Made by a program: the position numbers and the translations under genes
Part shown: positions 52,087 through 61,400 of the stretch, one piece after another
Position numbering within the stretch: the first letter of the stretch is position 1
How the letters are laid out: each line of letters opens with the position of its first letter
Notes under the pieces: model-generated
The model's input: the letters and a program-made list of their open reading frames with translations, nothing else
What the model was told of the DNA's origin: nothing
Databases searched by the model: none
Assembly: GCF_019352175.1 (NCBI RefSeq)
Contig: NZ_JACBYI010000001.1
Location: forward strand, 248,001-312,000
DNA from: Paenibacillus sp. S150
GTDB taxonomy: Bacteria; Bacillota; Bacilli; Paenibacillales; Paenibacillaceae
Direction: 5' to 3'
DNA: 64,000 nt

Positions 52087-53541
52087 TTACATTTTTCTAT
52101 ACTTGCTAGGGGTAATCCCATAATGTTTCTTGAAAAGTTTGTTGAAATGAAAGTAATCCTTATAGCCCACTCGCTCCACAATTTCATGAATGGACAGCGA
52201 GAAATCTTGCAGCAATTCTTTTGCCAGACTCAATCTCTTATTCTGAATGTACTCCGAGTAGGTTTTTCCTGTCTCTTTCTTAATCAGTGAACTTAAATAT
52301 CCAATGCTGATATTGAACTCTTTGGATAATGTGCCTAACATTATATCTTCCGTAAAGACGTGATCCACATAATTGATAATCTTCTTCACTGTATCGTTGG
52401 AGATGTGTATTTCCTCGCCAGATTGCTTAATGAAGAATTCCTTGAACCGGTCAAACAGTTGTTCGATTACAGTGTACTGACGGTAAATTTGATAATAGTT
52501 TACATACTCGATCTCATGAACGGCTTCGTTATGTCCGTAATACTTGTAAAAAAGCGAAACAATCTGATTGTAGATTATAGAGATTTGATCGATTAGCATT
52601 TGCCGCGCTTTGCACTCCTCGCATAGCTCATCCAATCTTTCCATAAACAATTGTTGCTTATGCTCCTTCATGGCTAACTCGATATGCAGGACCGCTCCCG
52701 CAAGTATGGAGTCATAATCAACTCCTTTATATTGGATCATCCGGCGTCCGGGAAGCGTAAGGGGGCTGCAAAGAGCGATATCTGATTCCTGGTAAAGCTT
52801 GGCTAAGGAAGTTGAATAAATGCCTATGCTGCTGATTCCAATTGTTTGAGCGTCGTTCAAATTCGCAGAGATGAAATCCAGTAAAGCGATCGGATGTTTT
52901 AACTCGTTGTAATTAATCAGATAGGAAACTTTATTTTGACCTGTACGAAATCGTAAATATCGGATGGAGGTGGCTATCGCTTCACCTTCATCAAAATCAG
53001 AAACCGAAGGTCCCTCATAAATACAACTGACAAAGCGATAATGAGGATGCTCGCTAATAATTCCTCTGCTTATTAAAAAATTATGGATTTTCATTGTATG
53101 GTCTGATTCGAATAGATCGAAAAGGTCATCCAAAAATAAATCTAGACTCTTTTTTTCTCTATCTGTTTTCTCCAGTTCCTCTTTTAAACGCAACAAGGTT
53201 TCGGTAAGTTTGTTTTTATCTACCTGTTTCAGTAAATAATCAAATGCACCAAAGCGAATAGCCTGTTGCGCATATTCAAATTCCGAATAACCGCTTATAA
53301 GGATAACTTTGCATAATAAATTATTTTGCCTAATTTGGTCCATAAGCTCTATACCGTCTAGGCCTGGCATGCGAATATCGGATAAAATGACATCTGGCTT
53401 TCTCTCCTTGATCAACTCCAACGCTGCTAATCCGTTGTGTGATTCCCCGATAACAGTAAACCCAAGACTTTCCCAATTCAGCAAAGCTTTGAGTCCGTAA
53501 ACAACCCATGGTTCGTCATCTACAATAAATACACTGTGCAT
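52087..53541 (-). CDS. AraC-type response regulator (YesN-like)
   Basis: ATG 53541 has TGGAGG eight bases upstream; earlier ATGs lie too close to it. The 484-residue protein has an N-terminal receiver (FIVDDEPWVVYGLKALLNWE, then DVILSDIRMPGLDGIELMDQI with the phospho-Asp, KVILISGYSEFEYA). A middle linker follows, and the C terminus holds two helix-turn-helix AraC motifs (EFNISIGYLSSLIKKETGKTY, RVGYKDYFHFNKLFKKHYG). It would activate the import and degradation genes when phosphorylated by the adjoining kinase. Confidence 0.9.
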   Translation of the reverse strand: MHSVFIVDDEPWVVYGLKALLNWESLGFTVIGESHNGLAALELIKERKPDVILSDIRMPGLDGIELMDQIRQNNLLCKVILISGYSEFEYAQQAIRFGAFDYLLKQVDKNKLTETLLRLKEELEKTDREKKSLDLFLDDLFDLFESDHTMKIHNFLISRGIISEHPHYRFVSCIYEGPSVSDFDEGEAIATSIRYLRFRTGQNKVSYLINYNELKHPIALLDFISANLNDAQTIGISSIGIYSTSLAKLYQESDIALCSPLTLPGRRMIQYKGVDYDSILAGAVLHIELAMKEHKQQLFMERLDELCEECKARQMLIDQISIIYNQIVSLFYKYYGHNEAVHEIEYVNYYQIYRQYTVIEQLFDRFKEFFIKQSGEEIHISNDTVKKIINYVDHVFTEDIMLGTLSKEFNISIGYLSSLIKKETGKTYSEYIQNKRLSLAKELLQDFSLSIHEIVERVGYKDYFHFNKLFKKHYGITPSKYRKM

Positions 53542-53555
53542 TGTCATAGCCTCCA

Positions 53556-55286
53556 TTACATGTTCATTTCTTGCAGCGGGAAAAGAATTATGATGGTTGT
53601 GCCCGATCCGAGTTTGCTCTCTATCACCATAGTTGCCTTCTCCTCGTATAAAAGCTTAAGTCTCCAATAAATATTGGACAAGCCAATTCCGTGCCTAGTA
53701 CCGCTTCCAACATATATAGAACTCTCAAATAATTCCAAACGTTCAGCCAACTTATCAAGCTCCTTTTTTTCCATACCGATTCCGTTATCATGAATCACAA
53801 ATTTAATTTGATTCTCCGATAACATCACGATATGAATTCGGACAAACCCATTTTCAAGCTTTCGCTCTAATCCGTGGAACACAGCATTTTCCACAATCGG
53901 CTGTAGCAGCATTTTGGCTGTTTTTAATTTCAGTAAATCTTTATCAACATCAATGATGATTTTTATTTTCCCCATAAACCTGAACTGTATAATTTTCGCA
54001 TATTCTTCAACATGAGAAATTTCTTCCTGAATCGTAACGAAATCACTTCCCTTAACCGAGTATCTAAACATATTGGATAAAGAAGAAGAAATCTCGGCAA
54101 TATCTTGGACCTGATAATAAAATGCCATCGCACGCACACATTCCAGGGTATTGTACAAAAAATGTGGATTAATCTGATTACGGTATGCTAAAATTTCCAT
54201 TTGTTTCTTAGCGATTTCAATGTCATACATTCGTTTTTGTGATACCTGAACCTCATGGCTAAGGCTGTCTATTTCATCGAGCATTTTATTTAAGCTGAAG
54301 GCAAGGACGCCAATTTCATTATGATAAGTTACAATAATTCGACTTTCGCGGCCGATTCTCGGATAAGATTTCATAAAATCTATCAGTGTCTTTACCGGTT
54401 TTAAGATACGGGTAAAAAATGTGATAAGAAAAAGAGAGAGTACTCCTAACAAAACCATGTAAGTCGCAATATTCAGCTTTTGAATTATATCTAATTCATG
54501 CAAGAGTTCTTTTTTCGGTATGATACTGATCAATTCCCAACCGGTATCGGCCAATATGCTCGAATGCACAATATACCGTTTGTCTTCTTTCCATTTCTCC
54601 AGTTGAAATTGACTATAATGAAGAGTCTTTCCTTTATTTGCCATGAATGTTTTATGCCGATCCAGCAGCAAGAGCTGTGAATTTTCTGTTATTTTTGCGT
54701 TCTTTAATATCGCTACTAAGTTACGGACATCCATAATAAATATGCATGTTCCTTTATAATCTTTTGCTGGCGTGTTCTCTAAATTAAAGATTGGAACAAC
54801 AATGGAGTAATATTGAATAGTTTGTTTTGTATCCGGGTCCGTTAGCAAACCAGAATATTCAATATTTGACGGTGGAAACTTAATCGATTCGCGTGGTCCT
54901 ACCCCAACATTGACTACCAACTTCCCCGATTTGTCATACAATTGGATACCTTTAATATTCTCCTTCAATGAAAACGTATTAGAGAAGACTGACAGGACTT
55001 CATCATTCCTTAATATTTGGGACAAAATATCCTCAGAATCCAAATAAGCTTGTACAGTTGGACTGTAAAGTGTTGAAACAGAAATTTTTTCCATATCGTC
55101 ATAAAAGCTCTCCATCTTTTCTTCAACTTGGTACAAAATTTTCCCAGCAGACTCAGAAACCTTATTCTCTACAATGCCTTTGGCAATGGTGTTTGAGATA
55201 ATAAATGAAATGAGAAGAATGACAAGCATCATTAGAATCAGGTATAGGAATTGCTTCGTAAGGCTGGTTCTGCGAAAGTGTCCCAA
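53556..55286 (-). CDS. Sensor histidine kinase (YesM-like)
   Basis: TTG 55286 lies eight bases after AGGAGG. The 576-residue kinase has membrane segments near residues 13-37 and 272-296 flanking an extracellular dCache-like sensor. A HAMP region comes next, then the His-kinase motif QINPHFLYNTLECV and a GHKL ATPase (VENAVFHGLERK, FVIHDNGIGME, GTRHGIGLSNIYWRL). It overlaps the regulator gene region and belongs to the family that senses extracellular oligosaccharides in Paenibacillus and Bacillus. Confidence 0.9.
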   Translation of the reverse strand: MGHFRRTSLTKQFLYLILMMLVILLISFIISNTIAKGIVENKVSESAGKILYQVEEKMESFYDDMEKISVSTLYSPTVQAYLDSEDILSQILRNDEVLSVFSNTFSLKENIKGIQLYDKSGKLVVNVGVGPRESIKFPPSNIEYSGLLTDPDTKQTIQYYSIVVPIFNLENTPAKDYKGTCIFIMDVRNLVAILKNAKITENSQLLLLDRHKTFMANKGKTLHYSQFQLEKWKEDKRYIVHSSILADTGWELISIIPKKELLHELDIIQKLNIATYMVLLGVLSLFLITFFTRILKPVKTLIDFMKSYPRIGRESRIIVTYHNEIGVLAFSLNKMLDEIDSLSHEVQVSQKRMYDIEIAKKQMEILAYRNQINPHFLYNTLECVRAMAFYYQVQDIAEISSSLSNMFRYSVKGSDFVTIQEEISHVEEYAKIIQFRFMGKIKIIIDVDKDLLKLKTAKMLLQPIVENAVFHGLERKLENGFVRIHIVMLSENQIKFVIHDNGIGMEKKELDKLAERLELFESSIYVGSGTRHGIGLSNIYWRLKLLYEEKATMVIESKLGSGTTIIILFPLQEMNM

Positions 55287-55292
55287 ACACAA

Positions 55293-55968
55293 CGCCTCCT
55301 CTTCATTCTATTACTTCAGCAATAACGGAAATCAATAGTAACGCAACAAGGCGAGCAAGCGCCATTAGCGAAGAAGCTGTTTATTTCAACATGATATCGA
55401 TGAAGGTGATCATCGCCGGATTCTTAGCTTGTATGTGGTGACCAGATAGGTGCACATCATTGGCGTAAGGTCCTGAAGACCTCTATGATGGTGCCGAGGA
55501 AGTTTTGCTGGATCTGTTTGATGGACTACAAGAACTCGATGCAGCATTTCGCGAAACTTATCCAAATATTCGGATTCTGAAGTCCCTGATTTGGCCCGAG
55601 TTACTTTGACACAGTGAAAGCCAAATGGGAATTAACTCTCCCCCAAAGGTTGGCTATCAGAATAATATGACAGACTGCATCCTCCATTATATTAACTACT
55701 AGGAAGATACAGTCTATTGAGGTTGCTTATCTGGTTTTTCCTTGAAATTCCAAGCCTATCGAGGGTACTGATCATTACCCTTCAATTTAAATCTCCATGC
55801 GACTGCAATCGCTCCTCAGCACATCGCTGCTATATGTATTTCGTTCCCGGAATATTTTGAATCACATCAACGTCATAATGTTCGAACAAATAGCTTCTGA
55901 AAAAATTCAAAGACTGACATTCAGGTATACCTACTGTCACGCCTTAAGTTATCCAAGACATTTACGCC
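55293..55968. other. Gap with a short gene remnant
   Basis: This stretch of about 680 bases carries no intact gene. On the + strand, 55469-55609 encodes a coding-like peptide (EDLYDGAEEVLLDLFDGLQE to ILKSLIWPELL) that is closed by a stop just upstream and has no start, so it looks like the tail of a lost gene. At about 55673-55716 an imperfect inverted repeat (AGACTGCATCCTCC / GGAAGATACAGTCT) could be a terminator. The rest shows nothing I can support. Confidence 0.4.
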
Positions 55969-58044
55969 TTACGGAGTGACTTCAGTAAACGTCGCGTCGG
56001 CGTTAAAAGACAATCCCGATGCGGCCTGAGCATACATTAGATAATTAGAGTGACGCAAATATTTAGTTGAGTCCGCCCACATTTGATAGGAGGACAGTTT
56101 AGGATCAGCTAGGCCGGGCACACGGCGGAAGGTCGCATCATTAAAAAAAGTTGTTGTACCATCGTTCTGATCCAGCCATACCTCTCCGTTGGAACGGACA
56201 CGCAAGAAATACCCAGGGATGTTGATGGACTCGAATGATGCTCCGTTTGTATCCATCAATCCGGTAACTATCTTGAACTCTGAGTCTTGAGCAGGGTTGA
56301 TATTGGTATTGATCTGAACACGATAATTTTTATGGCGGAGATAACGGTCCGGATAATTGAAGGATTGAAGTCGGGCATTCACGGATAAGGGGTCGATCCT
56401 CCACTGTTGGTTACTGCCAAGCACATACCGCCATTGCAGAATTTGCGCTCCTTCTGCGGTAGAGGCTCCCGCCACATCAGCCGGTTTATTCGAATGCACT
56501 GGGGTAATTCTATAATAACCCTCTCCTGTAGGAATAAAGGCGAATTTCTGATTGTCCTCCCCGGTACTGTTTGACAATTGAAATTGAGCCCCATGTTCCA
56601 AAGAACCGCTTGCTACCTCCAATGAGAGTCCGCTTTGCACATTTTTGATACTGTATTGACCGCCTCCAAGATGAGATACTGTCCACATCTGATTAGTTCC
56701 ACCTGTATATGTCGATTTCTTTACCGGTGCACCACTTGATGAGCCAGTCGCTTCCATCGCCTTGCTGTCTAAACGTAAAATGAAACGGTATATGCCATCA
56801 GCGATATTACCAGCAGGAAGAATTGCTGTTCCACCGCTGCTAGCTGGTCGGGTATAGAGAAGCGTTCCAAAACCGAGTTGGTCAAATGATGAAGGATATT
56901 GTGTATTTGGCCCCCCCTCAGGTCTCAACAGGTTGGCACGAGCAGCAATATTGGGCACCGACATGCCCTTCCGCTGTGCATAGTGATTGTAAATCATTTC
57001 CCAAATCGGACGAAGTTCATTACGGCTGCCTTCTGAAATTGCGGTTTGCGTTTGAACGGCCCCATTAGTCCCGTTCCCCCATTCGTAAGTCGCAAATGGT
57101 ACTTCATTTCCATTGTTATATTTGGCTACGTATTCGGCAGCCTTCAGAAAGCGGTTGTTCGCCCATCCGTATAAATCTAAGCCTTGATTCCACGCCATTT
57201 CATTAATCGTTGCCATTATTCCGATTCCTAGTTGCGTATGTGCCTGGTCACGCCCGGATTCTTGCCATTGGGCAAGTCCACCTGTATGCAAAAATGGAAT
57301 GGCATTGTAGATAGAACCATTTCCGGCGCCATTCTTAAAATACTCAATTCCAATATCGTAAATATCCCGGCGATCGCAGAAAATACCAATCGCAACCGTC
57401 GCTGCCATATTGCTCAGATCCCAGTTTGCCCAGTAGTTTTGAATATAAGCGCCGTTATGATCCCCGCCGTATTCATTTCCGATCAGAAAGCGCTCGTTTA
57501 GGGGCTTGTAAAATACATTCAACAACATATTTTGCATCTGAGCTACATCAAAACCCGGATAACCCCGCATAATCTCGGCCGCATTAGCCATCTCATATCC
57601 GTATAATCCTGAAGCCAGATAACGATCAGCACTACCGGTAAGGGTAGTAAGTGTGGAAGACCATGCATTTAGAATATCGCGTGCAGTATCTCCGTTTGCC
57701 GTGTTGCCGCTAATTTTCCATCGCAGGGCATTCTGGTAAGCACGTGCAATGTCATTGAATAATAAAGCCACGTTATCCCCTGTGCCGCCGCGACTAATTG
57801 TAGCAGTCGCACGAGGGGTCCAACCGGCTTGTGAAAGCGGACTATTGACTAACTGATTCCAGCCATCCAAATACGGCTGCGTCCCCGTGTTTACCATCTC
57901 CTTCATACGTTCGAAATCCGCTTGTGTGTGCAGCATGCCAGGATGAACAAAGGCTTCTGCCGCTTTCACCTTCCCTTCAAAAAAAAGCCCAAATATACTC
58001 AGACACAGACTAATAGCAAATGAAATTGTCAACGTTTTTCTCAT
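55969..58044 (-). CDS. Secreted alginate-lyase-family enzyme with ricin-type and AbfB modules
   Basis: This 691-residue exported protein has a signal peptide ending near A-A/E-A (residues about 1-30). An alpha/alpha-barrel alginate-lyase-like domain follows (residues about 35-390, with EYGGDHNGAYIQNYWANWDL and GRDQAHTQLGIGIM as marks). Next are a ricin-type beta-trefoil (residues about 400-545, with GGTNQMWTV and SNQQWRIDP repeats) and an AbfB-like module (SFNYPDRYLRHKNYRV, YLRHSNYLMY). The layout suggests a lyase that attacks a uronic-acid polysaccharide while the two binding modules hold it. The substrate is inferred. Confidence 0.8.
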   Translation of the reverse strand: MRKTLTISFAISLCLSIFGLFFEGKVKAAEAFVHPGMLHTQADFERMKEMVNTGTQPYLDGWNQLVNSPLSQAGWTPRATATISRGGTGDNVALLFNDIARAYQNALRWKISGNTANGDTARDILNAWSSTLTTLTGSADRYLASGLYGYEMANAAEIMRGYPGFDVAQMQNMLLNVFYKPLNERFLIGNEYGGDHNGAYIQNYWANWDLSNMAATVAIGIFCDRRDIYDIGIEYFKNGAGNGSIYNAIPFLHTGGLAQWQESGRDQAHTQLGIGIMATINEMAWNQGLDLYGWANNRFLKAAEYVAKYNNGNEVPFATYEWGNGTNGAVQTQTAISEGSRNELRPIWEMIYNHYAQRKGMSVPNIAARANLLRPEGGPNTQYPSSFDQLGFGTLLYTRPASSGGTAILPAGNIADGIYRFILRLDSKAMEATGSSSGAPVKKSTYTGGTNQMWTVSHLGGGQYSIKNVQSGLSLEVASGSLEHGAQFQLSNSTGEDNQKFAFIPTGEGYYRITPVHSNKPADVAGASTAEGAQILQWRYVLGSNQQWRIDPLSVNARLQSFNYPDRYLRHKNYRVQINTNINPAQDSEFKIVTGLMDTNGASFESINIPGYFLRVRSNGEVWLDQNDGTTTFFNDATFRRVPGLADPKLSSYQMWADSTKYLRHSNYLMYAQAASGLSFNADATFTEVTP

Positions 58045-58285
58045 CTTAGCTCATCTCCTTTAAATGAATTACGCAATCCATGAAACTTTAATTGTTAAAT
58101 TCAGCTTCATTATGGTTGTCTAATTTTCGTGCGAATCAGTGTGGAGCCTCCGATGCCCATTGACACCACATGAATTCAAAGTAGATTAATAGTCTTTACT
58201 GGAAAGGTCAGCTTTTAATTTTCATTTATCCTACCTTTCATGACGAATCAACTATGAAGACTACAGTTCATTCTTTATACCAAGA

Positions 58286-58329
58286 AGAAACGGTTTTACC
58301 GTCCTCTGAAAGAGGTGGTTTCCGTTTCT
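58286..58329. other. Long palindromic hairpin
   Basis: AGAAACGG (58286-58293) pairs with CCGTTTCT (58322-58329), with further ACC/GGT and CCTCT/AGAGG pairing inside. It lies in the 424-base gap before the lyase promoter region, together with no gene I can support. It could be a terminator or a dispersed palindromic repeat. Confidence 0.35.
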
Positions 58330-58443
58330 CCAAAAATAGAAGGTTAATTTATATCGTGAAGCATATAAATTCTTATATTTTCAGAATAAACTGTGTCTTT
58401 TTGATACATGTGCTTGTTTTAACACGAGAGGCTAATTTTCAGT

Positions 58444-58463
58444 GGCCCCTTTTGCACGGGGCC
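58444..58463. terminator. GC-rich hairpin after the SLH-protein gene
   Basis: GGCCCC (58444-58449) and GGGGCC (58458-58463) form a strong stem just past the stop of the giant - strand gene. It has no clear T-run, so termination is only probable. Confidence 0.4.
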
Positions 58464-58468
58464 CCCTC

Positions 58469-61400
58469 TTAATTCAAATCCAGCATACGGGCAATCAGCA
58501 CTGCGGCTTCCGCCCGGGTCGTTAGTGGCGACTTTAGTCCGAAGCTACCGGTGCCTAAGCCTTCGATAAAGCCGGCTTCATTTAAAGCCTTCACTGCTGC
58601 CGCAGCATAATCAGCTATTTCAGAAGAATCCTGGAAAGGGATGGCGCTATCTTCCTTTAGCAGTTCAATTCCCGCCGCTTTCAGGATTCGGACGGTCATA
58701 ACAGCCATCTCTTCCCGGGTAATTCCTTGATCCAAGCCAAAGTCACCGTTTTCATACCCCGTAACAATCTTCATGGCTTGTGCCGTTGCCACCGTATCGG
58801 AGTACCACTGGCCCTTCTTCACATCAGTAAAGGTTGCAATATAGCCAGTTCTCACCAAATCGTATGCTTCCATCATAATCTTTAGGAATTCGGCGCGGGT
58901 AATGATACGCTCAGGAGCATACCGACCATTGCCCACCCCCTTCACGATTTGACGAACTGCTAGTGCGTTTACGCTGTTTTGCGCCCAGGAGTAGGAGTTC
59001 ATATCTGTGAACTCCACCGGATTGGATACAACCGCATACCTGCTGAAATGTTTAGCATAGAACACGAGTGCCTCCATTTTGCTGTCATACTTGGAGTTGC
59101 GCATGATTTCCAAATCGCCCTGATCATTGATGTAAACCACCACGAGACTATTGATTTGTTCACCGGCTTTAGGTACATAAGGAATGTGGACCTCCACCGA
59201 TTTGTCTCCATTAAAGGCTCCGACGGTATTACCATCCACAGAAAGGCTGAATTCGTACACATTTTCACCTTTAAGTATGTCCGATAAGGCCTCGGACGTG
59301 TTCACGACCCCAATTGTTAATGACAGGATTCCTTGTTCAGGAAGTCCGGTGAAGGCATCAATAGAAATGGTGAATGATGCTAGATTGGAGTAGATAACAA
59401 TTGACTTGATGCCCTCTTCTCTAGCCTTAATCCATGTCTCTACCGGAAGCTCAAGCAAGATAGAAGAAATCTGTTCCTTTGACTTTAAATCAATAAGTAG
59501 GGTCTGGTTCTTGCTCTGTAGAGCATTGACAATCGCTTTGTTCAAGCTCTCTGCGCTCAAAGCCGCCTGTGCCGTACCATCTTTCACAGCCATACTCACC
59601 TGAATCCGGTTCTCTATTACAACGGCTTCCTCCGTGCTTGTGAGAGACACGGGGACGCCACTCGTATAACCACCATCTATTTGCACAGCTTGGGTCTTGA
59701 TAGTGTATTTTTCGCTTGCCGCATCATTTCCCGCCGCGTCAAAGGCAATTACCTGGAACGTATAAGAGGTGTTGGCGGCAAGCCCATCAAGGCTGTAGCT
59801 GTACGTATCCCCCATTACCGTGCCTACCTTGATCCCCCCTTGTATTACATCGTAGCGGATGATCCCCACATTGTCCGCAGATGCCGACCATCCAAGTATC
59901 AAGGAACTTGTGGTAATTGAAGACGCTGTCAAACCGGTCGGAGCAGTCGGCGGATCTTGATCCAGGGCCGGCAGCGTCTTTGCCGTATACTCTGTGCTTG
60001 GCATTCTGTTCCACGCTTTGTCAAAAGCCACAACCTTAAAGGTGTATAAAGTATCCGGCACCAGATCTGTGAAGCTGTACTCATACGTATCGCCAGTCAC
60101 TGTTCCCGCCAATTTTCCGTTCAATAGAACATCATACCCCGTCACTGCCACATTATCTGTTGATGCGCTCCATCCAAGTACCAAGGAATGGTCTGTGATG
60201 TCTGATGCATGAAGATTTGTCGGCGGCAGCGGTGCATCCGGGTCTAGCACTGTAACAAAAGCGATAGCCGGAAGCGGTGTATCGTACACGGTCCCTGTCA
60301 CACTGAAACTGCCTGGAGCACTATACAGTACCGGGTCGATCGTATTCCAGACAACAGAAACCGGTACCACCGCCTCCGTGTCATAAACGGCGTTAACTAC
60401 TGTAGGCAATACAGGAGGAACACCCACTTCTGTCGCGACTTCTACTGTATCCAGTGCTACAATAAGCGGTATATAGCCCAGCTTATCCACGGCTTGTTTT
60501 ATTCTCATAGAGGCATCATTGATTTGCTGTTGTGTACTATCTACGGAACCCAAGAGTTGTTGCGCTGTGGCAATGGCAACTTGAAGAGGCACACGGCTAT
60601 CTTCCGTATAACGCTCCAGATCAAGCTTTACTGCGTTCGCCAGAAGCATCTCCAGCAAGGAATCGTCCCGCCATTTCACATTTCCATTGTACAGCTCGCC
60701 AATTTCTTGAGCACTCAATGCCCGGTTGTATATAACAAATTCGTCAATCTTTCCGTTAAACAATGGATCTGCGGCAAATTGACTCTTTCCGATGTAGTTG
60801 ACGCTGGGTTTGAAATCACTCGGTTTGATTGTGATAGCAGCCGACGCTTTCTCAATGCCATTTACATACAGTTTCGAGGTTCCTCCACCAAGCGTTACCG
60901 CAACATGTACCCATTGATTGAGAGGCAACTGATCGGTATCAATTACTTGTTCCGAACCACCGTTTTTAATGGCAAACCGCAATGTGTTATTGTTCGACCT
61001 TGGTGTGAGGAACATATATTGAGAGCTGCTGTTTCCAAAGTCGAATATGCGCTGCCACTGGCTGTTTGCGCCCCAATACACCCATGTAGTCACTGTCATT
61101 TCATTATAATCAGCCAACACATGCCCCGCAGGCAGCTGGACATATTGATTGGAGCCGTTAAATTGAATGGCCTGGCTGTAGTCAGCATTTCCTGCCGTGT
61201 AATCCGGAGAGCCAAAGGCCGTTCCGGCAGTTGTGCCGAAGGTATTATCTGGATTTCCTTCGAACGAATAAAGTGATAGAGGCTTGTGAACAAGCAAGCC
61301 TTCGGCCTGTTGCAGTTCGGCAATAAGCTGCTGCTTATTCGCTCCAGGCTTGCCGATTTCTGCTGCGATTCGTTCAAATTCTTTGTGGTACAAGTCATAG

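Noticed and set aside
55797..55979. A 60-codon + strand ORF in the gap after the sensor kinase
   Set aside because: No ribosome site, no domain, and it runs into the end of the lyase gene on the other strand.
58286..58329. Riboswitch before the lyase gene
   Set aside because: The hairpin is about 240 bases beyond the start on the opposite side of any leader I can define, and no known aptamer core is visible.
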